From: Acidobacteriaceae bacterium
GTDB taxonomy: Bacteria > Acidobacteriota > Terriglobia > Terriglobales > Acidobacteriaceae
Direction of reading: 5' to 3'
Assembly: GCA_003151335.1 (NCBI GenBank)
Contig: PLXE01000084.1
Coordinates: 37,568 to 84,438, forward strand
Length of the DNA stretch: 46,871 bases
Both the position numbers and the translations under genes were made by a program. The notes under the pieces were generated by a model. That model had not been told where the DNA came from. It searched no databases and was given only the letters and a program-made list of their open reading frames with translations. Below, piece after piece: positions 35,943 through 45,135 of this stretch (positions are counted from its first letter, which is position 1; every line of letters begins with the position of its first letter).

Positions 35943-38900
35943 AAACAGCTTGAACCAGGGGTTGCCATAGTGCTGATATGCCCCCCAAGTCTCGACACCG
36001 CTTCCTTCGTTATAGATCGCCAGGCGTGCTTGTCTCATGGCTTCGTACATATAAGCCGGCCCTCCCTCGTGTAGGCCCAGCAGCCAGCTATAGAATTCGA
36101 CGGCAAATCTGGTTGCTGCATCATCCCAAACCGGCCATGCTGTACAAACAAAGTTTTTAACACCACGATCGAAGAAGGCTTCTGCAAAGCTCGGCGCCAA
36201 TTGCGGAGACCGCAGATCTGGCCGTGACGGCGTAACGCCTGATTCGCAGGCGTTAGAAAAGACAAATGATGGGACACGATCAACGCGGCTTAGCTCATTA
36301 GCACTCAGCTTTCGATTACCGCTGAACAACCAGCCTGAGCTGGGCGGGTCCTTCTCGACATAATCGCAGTGCCCAGAATAATGGAGGATGTCGTACGGCG
36401 GATATTTTAAGAGCGCTTTGAGCACCTGCGCGCACTTAGCTTCATTCGGTCCTATGAGCGAATCCACGTGGATCCGCAGCTTCGATCCGGATTCCTGTAA
36501 CTTCTTGCCATGCGACTCGAAGAGCTGCTTCACTTTCTGCGCTTCCTCCGCCGCCCCGGGCAGTGGCCGCTTGTAATCAGTATCGGCAACAATCAGGACC
36601 CGTAACATCCGAGTGGAGGGCGGAGGCGGCTCGGGCGGCCCAGCAAAATTGTTGCGCAATTGCCGGGTTATCCCGCGGGAAAGGCCGAAAAATGCGTTTT
36701 CGTAATCAGTACTGCTCGAGGCTAGTTCCGGGTTAACAAGCAGTTCCAAATGCAATTGCGCGACGTTGCTGTCACAGGCAATGACGACGGGGTTATTGCT
36801 GGTGAGTTTTTGCTGCAAATCCTCAGGAAAAAGCAGCTTAAAGAGAGATTCCCCCCATTCGCGTTGGACGTCAAGGGAGGGCTGGCCCGCAAGATTGTCA
36901 TTGAAGTCCATCACCAGCTTGGGATCAGGGCGCGAAATTCGTTCCGGGAACGAAGCACTCTCGGTGACAGCCCCAAAGCGATACACGTTATCTTGCATTT
37001 CGATCAGAATCCGCGTTGCAGGTTTGCCCGTGGCGCCGTCACGCACTTCCATCTGCTTCGGCCTGCCGGATCCCTTTCGTACTACGGTAATCTCTTCCTG
37101 AGGCAAGGGATGGATATCCAGACCACTATCGTGCAGTAACTGTTTGTAATGGGATACAGCCGTGCTGATCTGCTTTGCTTTCTTTGTATCGATTTCGATG
37201 AAGCTGATTTCCTCGATGTGGGACTGATCGGGTCGGTTCACGATGGCGAGTGCTGCGCCCCTCAGCCATGCACGCACCGTTTGCGGTATCTCGAGATTCC
37301 CAGCTCCGGATCCGATCAGGATAGTTGCCAGATGTTTCTTGCCGAGACGTGCAAGCGACCAGAACAGTTCTCGCGCAAGCACGGTGAGCTCCGAAGGACC
37401 GAACGTTCCGACAGAACCCATGCCAGCAATCACAATCAACCGATTGGGATCGCGTGGATCGGGCAAGAAGAAAGGCCGGCCGAGTTCGCCCCGGACTATT
37501 CCCCGCTGTGTGAATTGCGTGATCACTCCGTTATCAGGTGCATCTTCGATCTCTGGACTGGATGCCCTATTACCGGCAGGCGCTGCGGTCGCCTTCATGA
37601 GGTTTCCGAGTGACGCGCTGATCGCTGTGTCCAGCGCCATTTCGGCATTAATGGGTTGCACGCCAATGTAGTGGCCAACAGCTATTGCGTCCACCGGGCA
37701 TAGGTCTGCAACGTGCGTTCCCTTCGCTTTGAAGGCGCCGACATCCTCGATGCGGCCACAACAAACGCGGACTCTCAGGACAGGTAGCGGTTCTCGAGTG
37801 GCTTTCTTTTGTTTGGCAGGAGGTTTTCGTCGGGCGGGAAGGGGCGTGACCTTAGAGGAGTGGGTTCTCGGAGAAGAAGTGCCCGCTGAAGCCGCTACTG
37901 CGACGGCATCGGTCCGGCCAGTGAACGCCAGATCCGCAATCTCATGCTCCTCAGGCGCAATCGTCGAATTTTCGTATGCCCCACGCATTGCCATCACTCG
38001 TTGCTTTAGCTCATCCGCCCTGACTACTGCCGATTCATCTTCCTGTCTTTTGCGCTTCCTCAGGTCGGCTTCGGTTCCCCGTGTCACGGGGGGGATTTCC
38101 GCAATGCCTGCAGCACTCCCATTTTCTAGGATACTGTTAACCGCCTCAAGTACAAACATGTTCGCTGGAAGCCGGCTATGCTCCTCTTCCACGTAGTATG
38201 TGAGCACGTTCGAAATCACACCGAGAGAGTGGGGCACCGTGCCATCACCCAACGCAGTCATGTTGTAGCCTTCCCAGTCGCCAAGTTGTGACCAATCAGC
38301 TACTCCGTCGGGGGTTGGCTGATTTGAGCCAGCGATGTACGTCAGCCGCTTCGCGTCGAGCACTGCATCGAGCTCAGCTTGGAACAAGCGGGCATCATCG
38401 AATCGTACGCGTGGAGGATGAAGTGTCCCGTAGATAGAAGGGTCAAACAACTTCTCTGGATTTGTAGTGTTCGTCAGTTTGTCCGGGCGGGGCAACATCT
38501 GATAGGTGCCAACAAACATCTTCGCCAACTGTAGAAGCTCGGGCAAACTGTGCTCCAAGTCTAGCGCTGCGACGATGCGCATCAGGCGATACAGCCCCGT
38601 ATATAGCTGAGGAATGGCCAGGGAGCCAAAATTGGGAGTACCGAGCATGATGAGCCGGCCCATGCTTGCCCAGATTTCTGGCTTTCGGTGGGCGAGACTG
38701 CGCGCGACCAGCCCGCCCATCGAATGGGCTACAAGGTGGACATCGTCGGTGGAGCCAAACCTAGCGCGAACTCTTTCTGCGAGCACATCAGCTGACGTTC
38801 GTATGTCTAGACGCCAATCAAAGGGAACAACAAGAACATCCCAATCGCGCAAAAGGTATTGTTCGATCTCACCATAATAGCGGCGCAGGGCTGCGGGGGC

Positions 38901-39233
38901 ATCCACCGGGTGGATCGAGGTTCCTGAACCATCAACGTCAAGCTGGCCAAACTCGCCTCTTACGATATTCCAGAAGCCAAACCACACCTCTTCCGTGCCC
39001 AGGTTGAGTTGGCTACCCAGAATGCCGGGGAGAATGGCCACCCTACCCTTCTTTCGCGTGGTCCCACGGGTAACTTGTCGCTGGGCGAGGACACGAAGAC
39101 GTTCAAGTTTGGCGGTACCGAAATAAGCGCGTAGTGCACGTTGCTGATCCGGGTTAGCGGTTCGAAGTATCTCCCCAAAGTGTTCCGGGGAGGCGGTTTC
39201 AACATCTGAAAGAAAAGCTCTCTCGTCGAACAT
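35940..39233 (-). CDS. Lipase-like alpha/beta hydrolase fused to a CHAT (caspase-like) protease, 1097 aa
   Basis: Three parts are visible, numbered from the ATG at 39233. Residues about 60-385 form an LCAT/PGAP1-like hydrolase: GRVAILPGILGSQL at the oxyanion strand, nucleophile S171 in HLVAHSMGGLVARSL, acid D330 in LGDGTVPHS and probably H352 in EEEHSRLPANMFVLEAVNSI. Residues about 485-690 form an alpha/beta domain (RLIVIAGMGSVGTFGPSELT; ATILIGSGAGNLEIPQTVRA) somewhat like the N-terminal domain of M17 peptidases or macro folds. Residues about 875-1095 form a CHAT protease: H955 in ILHYSGHCDY and C996 in FVFSNACESG. A TTG start at 39269 lies inside the -10 box of the promoter, so the ATG at 39233 is preferred. 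The context (FRG, SIR2 remnant, IS scraps) suggests antiphage or programmed-death function; that is inference. Confidence 0.85.
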   Translation of the reverse strand: MFDERAFLSDVETASPEHFGEILRTANPDQQRALRAYFGTAKLERLRVLAQRQVTRGTTRKKGRVAILPGILGSQLNLGTEEVWFGFWNIVRGEFGQLDVDGSGTSIHPVDAPAALRRYYGEIEQYLLRDWDVLVVPFDWRLDIRTSADVLAERVRARFGSTDDVHLVAHSMGGLVARSLAHRKPEIWASMGRLIMLGTPNFGSLAIPQLYTGLYRLMRIVAALDLEHSLPELLQLAKMFVGTYQMLPRPDKLTNTTNPEKLFDPSIYGTLHPPRVRFDDARLFQAELDAVLDAKRLTYIAGSNQPTPDGVADWSQLGDWEGYNMTALGDGTVPHSLGVISNVLTYYVEEEHSRLPANMFVLEAVNSILENGSAAGIAEIPPVTRGTEADLRKRKRQEDESAVVRADELKQRVMAMRGAYENSTIAPEEHEIADLAFTGRTDAVAVAASAGTSSPRTHSSKVTPLPARRKPPAKQKKATREPLPVLRVRVCCGRIEDVGAFKAKGTHVADLCPVDAIAVGHYIGVQPINAEMALDTAISASLGNLMKATAAPAGNRASSPEIEDAPDNGVITQFTQRGIVRGELGRPFFLPDPRDPNRLIVIAGMGSVGTFGPSELTVLARELFWSLARLGKKHLATILIGSGAGNLEIPQTVRAWLRGAALAIVNRPDQSHIEEISFIEIDTKKAKQISTAVSHYKQLLHDSGLDIHPLPQEEITVVRKGSGRPKQMEVRDGATGKPATRILIEMQDNVYRFGAVTESASFPERISRPDPKLVMDFNDNLAGQPSLDVQREWGESLFKLLFPEDLQQKLTSNNPVVIACDSNVAQLHLELLVNPELASSSTDYENAFFGLSRGITRQLRNNFAGPPEPPPPSTRMLRVLIVADTDYKRPLPGAAEEAQKVKQLFESHGKKLQESGSKLRIHVDSLIGPNEAKCAQVLKALLKYPPYDILHYSGHCDYVEKDPPSSGWLFSGNRKLSANELSRVDRVPSFVFSNACESGVTPSRPDLRSPQLAPSFAEAFFDRGVKNFVCTAWPVWDDAATRFAVEFYSWLLGLHEGGPAYMYEAMRQARLAIYNEGSGVETWGAYQHYGNPWFKLF

Positions 39234-39268
39234 GGCTGCACTCTCGACGCTATATTGGAGGGACCCCA

Positions 39269-39297
39269 AGCATAGTGAGACGTTTCAACTATGTCAA
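39269..39297 (-). promoter_or_regulatory. Near-consensus sigma-70 promoter of the lipase-CHAT gene
   Basis: On the minus strand, a perfect TTGACA (39292-39297) and TATGCT (39269-39274) are separated by exactly 17 bp. Transcription would start near 39262, leaving about 29 nt before the ATG at 39233. It is the best promoter pair found in the window and indicates that the gene is expressed independently of the genes upstream. Confidence 0.8.
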
Positions 39298-39498
39298 CAG
39301 AAACGTTCGAACATCGTAGTTACATGATCGGAAGCGCCCGCTTCTCAGAGAGCGAGAGTAGAAGGTCCTTGCCGTCGGATTTACAAGCGATCGGCAGTAC
39401 GCATGCTACGCTGGTCGCTCTAAACTCCATTTGCCGCTCCAGAGTCAGCCATATGCTTTTGGAGCGAGCATAGAGAGCTTAGCCGAACTGAAGGTAGC

Positions 39499-39905
39499 TT
39501 AGCTGTCAAGCCGATCAAGGTACGCTTCCAGTCCGTCGGTGTAGATGACGGCGTTGGGGAAAAAGCCTAAAACGGTCGTCCCGTTGCTGGTCTTCGCCGT
39601 ATTGAATAATGTCCACTTTCGGAGGCTTTTCACGGCCTCGGTATGACCGCCAATTGATCGACCCATGCAGCTTGTACAGTCGCATCGAAGGCTGGAGCGG
39701 ACATGGGTGGATTTCGCCAATTTCGGAATCGGGATCTCGCCAGGCGAATCCGAAATCAATTTTGTAAATCTCTTTGTCGGTGAGAGGTGGTGCGAAGAAA
39801 GGCACTGCTCGCTGGGCGAAAAGGCGTGTTCAAGCTCGGCCAGCGCGATTGGGCGGATTACATTCTGTACGGTAATTTCGGTTCCGTCTTGAAACGGCTG
39901 ACGAC
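39499..39905 (-). pseudogene. SIR2-like domain remnant, frameshifted
   Basis: Three frames together spell one protein: FQDGTEITVQNVIRPIALAE then LEHAFSPSEQ; a shift; VPFFAPPLTDKEIYKIDFGF, then MRLYKLHGSINWRSYRG; another shift; GFFPNAVIYTDGLEAYLDRLDS and a stop. The LYKLHGSINW motif is the hallmark of SIR2-like NADase domains found in many antiphage proteins. At least two frameshifts and the missing N-terminal NAD-binding part show it is dead. It lies between the FRG gene and the lipase-CHAT gene on the same strand. Confidence 0.72.
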
Positions 39906-39930
39906 AGCTTGAACCCTGCCATCCTTAGAA

Positions 39931-40749
39931 TCAGGTCATGTTTGGCCTGTTCACATCGAGACGGTATTCCAGCCGGAGTTCACGGGCCAAGCCTTCCAGA
40001 TCAGGAAATATGGTGGTCTCCGTGATGCCGTTTACCGCAAGCTGCTGCTGCAGATACTCTATTCCATCCTGGTCGGCATCAATGGTTACCTTAAAAAGGC
40101 CTTTTTGCAGCGATAGCTCATCTCGCATCTCATCGAGCGCGCGACGGTCTTTACCATGTATCGTGAAGTGGCTATGCTGCACTAGCATCCGCTGGGCGAC
40201 AAAATTCGGATCTAAGGCTATAGGATACTGTGGAGGCCTATTATGACTGTAAGGCCGCGGCAGGTACTTCTTTAATCCCCTGTAGTCAGTATTGACTGGC
40301 CCGAAGAATCGCGCCTTTCGGTTGAGTGCGAATGGATTCAAGGCCCAAACCGCCGGCTTTGAAGGGGATTCTCGGGAGGAGTTCGGTGGACGCCAGGCGG
40401 TGAGGGCAAAATAGAGGGCAACGAGCGCAGCATCGGTCCAATCAAGTAGCCGAGTGGGAGCCCGGTAATGCTGCATCAGGAAGTACCACTCCCAGTCATC
40501 CCGAGGAGTGCGGCCTGCTACCAGCGGAAGTGCTTTCCGACTGAATTCGGAGCGGAGTTCGTCATCTGCGAACTTTGTCTCTCCTTCGGGACTGCGATAG
40601 AGCCCTGGAAGCAGCTTAAAACGAGCATTGCCAGCACCTCTAAACCACGGTGCCTCATAATAACCTCTGCGATCAGTGGATTGGACAAATACCTGCTCGA
40701 CCCACTCGGCATACTCTGGAATGCTGGTAACGGCTTTGCGCATGGCCAT
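39931..40749 (-). CDS. FRG-domain protein (272 aa)
   Basis: The intact FRG domain shows APWFRGAGNARFKLLPGLYR (W35-F36-R37-G38), an acidic stretch, FSRKALPLVAGR, then DDWEWYFLMQHYRAPTRLLD with WTDAALVALYFAL. These are all landmarks of the family, named for its F-R-G motif. The C-terminal half has RMLVQHSHFTIHGKD and LFKVTIDADQDGIEYLQQQL, also common in FRG proteins. The biochemical activity is not established; the domain is often found in or near antiphage loci. A small inverted repeat (ACGAT-TAAG-ATCGT) lies just upstream of the start, within a divergent region shared with the kinase gene. Confidence 0.9.
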   Translation of the reverse strand: MAMRKAVTSIPEYAEWVEQVFVQSTDRRGYYEAPWFRGAGNARFKLLPGLYRSPEGETKFADDELRSEFSRKALPLVAGRTPRDDWEWYFLMQHYRAPTRLLDWTDAALVALYFALTAWRPPNSSRESPSKPAVWALNPFALNRKARFFGPVNTDYRGLKKYLPRPYSHNRPPQYPIALDPNFVAQRMLVQHSHFTIHGKDRRALDEMRDELSLQKGLFKVTIDADQDGIEYLQQQLAVNGITETTIFPDLEGLARELRLEYRLDVNRPNMT

Positions 40750-41032
40750 AGGTAGACGATCTTAATCGTATTCCTCTACCTTCACCAAGAATTATTTGGT
40801 GAACGCCGGGCCAGTAGGTCCTCGCTGGATGCCTCGGCGTGCCTCTTCATGTCTGTCACGTGCCTGGTCAAGACAAGACTGGTCGCGGATCGGTGCCCCG
40901 GTGCGGACTCGAGTGCAAACAGGAAAGCGGCGGCTTCACGATCGAGGATGGCCTGCGCAATTTACAGTAGTGATTTGAAGAGGTTACGTGACATAATCTT
41001 GTCGTCTTCACTGCCGCAGGAACTGGATAACG

Positions 41033-43849
41033 ATGGCAGAAAGCGACGATCACCGTGCCGCTAGGTCTCCGGACGAACCATCAACGGTGGTAGCCGGCGC
41101 CGCAGGGGCAGGAGCCTCGGCTGTTCGCGCTTCGCAAACCTCTCAATCGCCGGCAGATACGGCGTCCCTTTGGCAAGATGCCGCGTCTCGCCTGCCCGGC
41201 CGCACGTCACCTCGGTTTCCACCTCACAAGGTACTTGCTAGCCGTTACGAGATTGTTCGCTTCATTGGACGGGGCGGCATGGGTGAAGTCTATGAGGCGA
41301 ACGACACGGCTCTCAACGAACACGTTGCGCTGAAAACGATTCTCCCAGAAATTGCATCTCACCACCGCGCAGCTCAGCGGTTCATACGTGAGATCCAGCT
41401 CGCCCGAAAAGTTACGCACCCCAACGTGTGCCGAATCTTCGATGTCGGGCACCATGAGGAAGAATATCGCTCCGGGGAGGGGTCCCAGCTCTTCCAAATC
41501 ACTTTCTTAACGATGGAGCTGTTGCATGGAGAAACGCTCGCTCAACACATCCAGGACCGTGGTCGAATGACGACGCTCGAGGCCAAGCCGGTGATGGAGC
41601 AGATCGCAGCCGGACTCAACGCCGCCCACGAAGTCGGAGTGATTCACCGGGACCTAAAGTGCAGCAACGTGATGCTCGTGCCCGCCGGGGACCACACACG
41701 TGTCGTCATAACCGATTTTGGCCTCGCACGTGCTGAGATCCCAGACGAAATGAAGGCAGAGTCGATTTCAGAGCGGGACGAGGTCATTGGAACTCCCGAT
41801 TACATGTCGCCTGAGCAGGTAAAGGGAGAACCGGTCACGTGCGCGACGGATATCTACTCTTTGGGAATCGTCATGTACGCGACTACCACGGGCAAGTTAC
41901 CGTTCAAGAGCCACTCTCCACGAGCGACCGCACTAAAGCGTCTGGAGGAGGATCCGCCATCGCCGCGCCAGTACCTGCCAGATCTGAACCCCACTTGGGA
42001 AGCGGTGATAATGCGTTGCTTGGCGCGCGACCCTAAAGACCGGTATGCCAGGGCGTCAGACGTGGCTAAAGCGCTCCTCGGAGAGTTCGTCAAAGCACCA
42101 CCGCCCATACGCGTCGATAGCTCAAGGCCAGCTTTTGTGACCCGGCGAACGTTAGCCGCTACGGTCCTATTGACGGCGCTCATTTTGTTGGGATCGTTTG
42201 TTGCAACTTCAGTTTTCCGGCAGCGAGTTTGGAACTGGCTGACTGCTTCCGCAGTACCGGAGCAGAAACTGCTCGCAGTTCTGCCGTTTACCGCCCTAAG
42301 CGGCGACACAGAAACGGGGGCGTTCGCAAAGGGTCTGGCCGAAACGCTCACGTCACGCCTGACGAGGCTTACGGAGAAGCATTCTTTGCAGGTCATACCC
42401 ACTGCCGAACTGGTTGAAGGCCATATCGGTAGTACCGGTCAGGCGCGGCGAGAGTTCGGAGTCAACCTTGGACTCGAAGGCAGCGTTGAACGCTCTGGCA
42501 ATCAGGTGCGGGTGAGTTACCATCTTGTCGATGCAACAAAAGGGCAGCAACTTCGAGGTGATACAATTACGGCCGCAGCTTCGGAGCCTTTTGCCCTAGA
42601 GGACGCGGTCGCCAGCAGTGTTGCGCGTGCGCTGGAGATTGAGCTTGCGCCACAAGAAAAATCAGTCCTAAGCTCTCACCGCACGACCGAACCCGCCGCG
42701 TACGACTTTTATTTGCAGGGTCGTGGCTATCTCCAGGACTCTCTCAAGCCTGCGAATGTTGAGAGCGCCATCACCGTTTTCAATCACGCCTTGGAACTGG
42801 ACGGACAGTATGCGCCGGCGTACGCTGGCCTGGGTGAAGCTTACTGGTATCGCTTCGAGGCGACGCGTGAATCCACGTGGGTCAACAAGGCGAGGGGCGT
42901 TTGCGAAAAGGCGGTTGACATTGACGAGCAAAGCGCTCAAGCCCATGAGTGTCTGGGAATGATTTACCAAGGAACGGGGAAATACGAACTGGCTGCGCAG
43001 CAGTTCCAACGTGCTGTCGACTTGGAGCCGACCAGCGACGATGCCGTTCGGGGGTTGGCATCCGCCTATGCCAATCTAGGGAAACCGACAGAAGCCGAAG
43101 AAACCTATCGCCGGTCTATCAATCTCCGGCCGCACTACTGGAGAGGCTATAACATGCTTGGCGTGTTCTACTTCGGACAGGCCAGGTACGGTGAGGCGGC
43201 CCAGATGTTCCGGCAGATGATCGCCCTGGCCCCGGACAACTATCGGGGCTTCAGCAATCTGGGTGCGGTTTACCTCCTCGAAGGGCGGTACTCGGAGGCG
43301 ATTCCGTTGTTCCAGCAAGCAGGCGCGATTCAGCCCTCCGCCGACGCCTACTCAAATTTGGCGACAACCTATTTCCACCTCCGGCAATTTTCAGAGGCCG
43401 CGCGCATATTTGCGCAAGCTGTGCAGTTGAATGATCGAGATTACGTGATGTGGGGCAACCTGGCAGACGCTGAAATCAGAACGCAGGACAAGAAGGCGGA
43501 CGCCGCCGCGGCATTCAAAACGGCCATCTCGCTCGCGGAGCAGGAATTGCAAGTCAATCCGAAAGATACACGCGTTCTCGGGAACCTGGCCGACTATTAT
43601 TCCATGGTAGGAGACAAGGTCTCGGCACTCAAATACTTGCGGCGGGCGTTATCGCTTGATCCCGACGATCCGGCGGTCCGATACAATGCTGCCCAGGTTT
43701 ATGAGCAACTCGGGGACCACGACGCAGCGGTCCAATGGTTGATGAAAGCGCTAAATGCAGGCTATCCGCCAACAATGGTGCGAGACAGTCCGGCGATGGA
43801 CAGTCTGCGCTCGGATCCGCGTGTAAAATCGCTGTTGCACCTGCAGTGA
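41033..43849 (+). CDS. Transmembrane Ser/Thr protein kinase with FlgO-like domain and TPRs (938 aa)
   Basis: Residues about 70-350 form an Hanks-type kinase: glycine loop IGRGGMGEVYEA, K101 in VALK, E120, catalytic loop HRDLKCSN (D207), DFG (228-230), and APE-like MSPEQV. Residues 373-396 form one membrane helix (LAATVLLTALILLGSFVATS). Residues about 410-550 resemble the FlgO/adenylate-cyclase-associated domain (LLAVLPFTALSGDTETGAFA; EGSVERSGNQVRVSYHLVDA). From about 565 to the end there are around nine TPRs. The kinase faces the cytoplasm and the TPRs lie outside. Proteins of this build are abundant in Acidobacteria. It is divergent from the FRG gene. Confidence 0.95.
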   Translation: MAESDDHRAARSPDEPSTVVAGAAGAGASAVRASQTSQSPADTASLWQDAASRLPGRTSPRFPPHKVLASRYEIVRFIGRGGMGEVYEANDTALNEHVALKTILPEIASHHRAAQRFIREIQLARKVTHPNVCRIFDVGHHEEEYRSGEGSQLFQITFLTMELLHGETLAQHIQDRGRMTTLEAKPVMEQIAAGLNAAHEVGVIHRDLKCSNVMLVPAGDHTRVVITDFGLARAEIPDEMKAESISERDEVIGTPDYMSPEQVKGEPVTCATDIYSLGIVMYATTTGKLPFKSHSPRATALKRLEEDPPSPRQYLPDLNPTWEAVIMRCLARDPKDRYARASDVAKALLGEFVKAPPPIRVDSSRPAFVTRRTLAATVLLTALILLGSFVATSVFRQRVWNWLTASAVPEQKLLAVLPFTALSGDTETGAFAKGLAETLTSRLTRLTEKHSLQVIPTAELVEGHIGSTGQARREFGVNLGLEGSVERSGNQVRVSYHLVDATKGQQLRGDTITAAASEPFALEDAVASSVARALEIELAPQEKSVLSSHRTTEPAAYDFYLQGRGYLQDSLKPANVESAITVFNHALELDGQYAPAYAGLGEAYWYRFEATRESTWVNKARGVCEKAVDIDEQSAQAHECLGMIYQGTGKYELAAQQFQRAVDLEPTSDDAVRGLASAYANLGKPTEAEETYRRSINLRPHYWRGYNMLGVFYFGQARYGEAAQMFRQMIALAPDNYRGFSNLGAVYLLEGRYSEAIPLFQQAGAIQPSADAYSNLATTYFHLRQFSEAARIFAQAVQLNDRDYVMWGNLADAEIRTQDKKADAAAAFKTAISLAEQELQVNPKDTRVLGNLADYYSMVGDKVSALKYLRRALSLDPDDPAVRYNAAQVYEQLGDHDAAVQWLMKALNAGYPPTMVRDSPAMDSLRSDPRVKSLLHLQ

Positions 43850-43912
43850 GAGCGCGAACAGTCGTGAACAACAGATTGGGTCATTGCAAGAAACTTGACA
43901 GGAGCTACTCAA

Positions 43913-44032
43913 ATGACAGCAACCAAGAAGTCAGCCAAGAAGTCAGCATCGAAACCTGCAACCAAGAAAATCTCGTCTGAGAAACAAAAGCCTGAGCACA
44001 GAGGCGATCCGCAGGTCATTGTCAGGGGGTAG
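43913..44032 (+). CDS. Lysine-rich small protein (39 aa)
   Basis: ATG at 43913 opens MTATKKSAKKSASKPATKKI, continuing to a TAG at 44030 and ending QVIVRG. AGGAG lies 8 nt before the ATG, an ideal ribosome site. It starts 63 bp after the kinase stop on the same strand, so it is probably cotranscribed with it. Eleven of 39 residues are Lys or Arg, the tail is neutral, and no domain is known. Short basic KxAKKxA peptides bind nucleic acids or acidic proteins; that role is a guess. Confidence 0.55.
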   Translation: MTATKKSAKKSASKPATKKISSEKQKPEHRGDPQVIVRG

Positions 44033-44525
44033 TACCGGCGTGCGGGTGAGACACTGACAGCCCATGGCGCCGATGCCCGAGTTTACGCGTGATAACGCCG
44101 TCGGTGTGCCGGTGCACCCTCGGGTTGAATGGGATACGTGCTGAGGATAGGAAATCAGGTACTTGCTCAACAGGGTAAGGGCTGGGCAGCCGCGCCACCG
44201 CCGCACTGTAAGTCGCCGACGGCACGTTCCGGGATCGACTCGGTTCGTCGAATTCGGTGCGGTCCAGCACTACCTTGCAGTTTGCCTGCAACACCCAGAA
44301 TCTTGCATTTTCAACGACGCCGCATAGTCGATCGAACGGGAATCCGACAACATCGTGTTTCCACCGCTAACGCCTAGCAAGACGACGAACCGTCAACTTC
44401 ATTGAAAGCCTGTGGTTCGCCATAATTCGGTACGTTCGCGGAATCGAAGACTCGCCGGAGGGGCAGTGACGGTGGAGTTTTAATCCACCCAATGTGCAAC
44501 TCCGTTCTTAACCGTGAGCAGGAGT
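44033..44525. other. Stretch without a recognised gene
   Basis: One minus-strand frame (about 44022-44350) gives protein-like text (FPFDRLCGVVENARFWVLQA) that I cannot place. It lacks a start and a ribosome site. The rest shows no coding signal. The stretch looks like eroded accessory DNA. Confidence 0.4.
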
Positions 44526-44747
44526 TTAGCGGAGGGTGGGACTCGGGAATCCAAGCCGTTCACGTTGCTCGGTCCAGTTCGCGGGCAGGTCGCGCCAGAG
44601 TTGTTGCACGGTCAGATCGTGACGCTGACGTCCGTCGAGCCCCTGGCAAAGGTATAGGGTGGTGAAACGATGCAAAACACGCCCAGTTTCACCACCTTTT
44701 ACGAAACCAGCCAGTTGTTTCCCAATCTTGGTCGCCTGCCAAGCGCA
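44526..44747 (-). pseudogene. ORF fragment of unknown origin
   Basis: An open frame between two stops gives KIGKQLAGFVKGGETGRVLH, then RFTTLYLCQGLDGRQRHDLT and VQQLWRDLPANWTEQRERLG. It is well-formed protein text but has no ATG or GTG start with a ribosome site; a TTG near residue 26 is the only in-frame start. It is probably the 3' end of a gene whose beginning is lost. No family was recognised. Confidence 0.4.
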
Positions 44748-44860
44748 TCAACGTCCGGTTGGTCGGCCATGGGGAAGTTAATCGCGTCTACATTCTCACT
44801 TGGCGAAAAATCGCCAAGCCATGAATGCTCTGTACCCCAGGATCGCGCTCGGGTAGTGGG

Positions 44861-45046
44861 CTAATTGTGTGTTGCTGGAGGGCGTGACTTCTTCCGCACC
44901 TTCTCCGATGCGATTAGTCGGCGCTCCAAGTGAGATTGCGGACGGACGCCACCAATGACACGCTCACACCGCGTTCCAGGAGGAGCGCCACACGTGGGGC
45001 AAAACACTTTGAGGGCTTGGGCTTCAACGAGAGGGCCGGATTTCAT
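44861..45046 (-). CDS. Small zinc-binding protein (61 aa)
   Basis: The motif VFCPTCGAPPGTRCERVIGG, followed by VRPQSHLERR, is the C-x2-C-x4/5-PGxxC...H pattern of short zinc-finger proteins found in phages and actinobacteria, with three Cys and a His as ligands. It has no fused domain. The ATG at 45046 has only a weak ribosome site. Such proteins are thought to bind nucleic acids. It is one of three small minus-strand ORFs in a row. Confidence 0.62.
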   Translation of the reverse strand: MKSGPLVEAQALKVFCPTCGAPPGTRCERVIGGVRPQSHLERRLIASEKVRKKSRPPATHN

Positions 45047-45135
45047 TTCGTCATTGTAGAGGCCGCCGAGTATGGAGTCTGGTCAATTTTAAACAACGGA
45101 AGTATGTACTTTACGCAACCCGTTGAAGAACTAGG

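Noticed and set aside
44670-44864. 64-codon plus-strand frame
   Set aside because: Ser/Thr-rich text without ribosome site or domain, overlapping the better minus-strand frame at 44526-44747.
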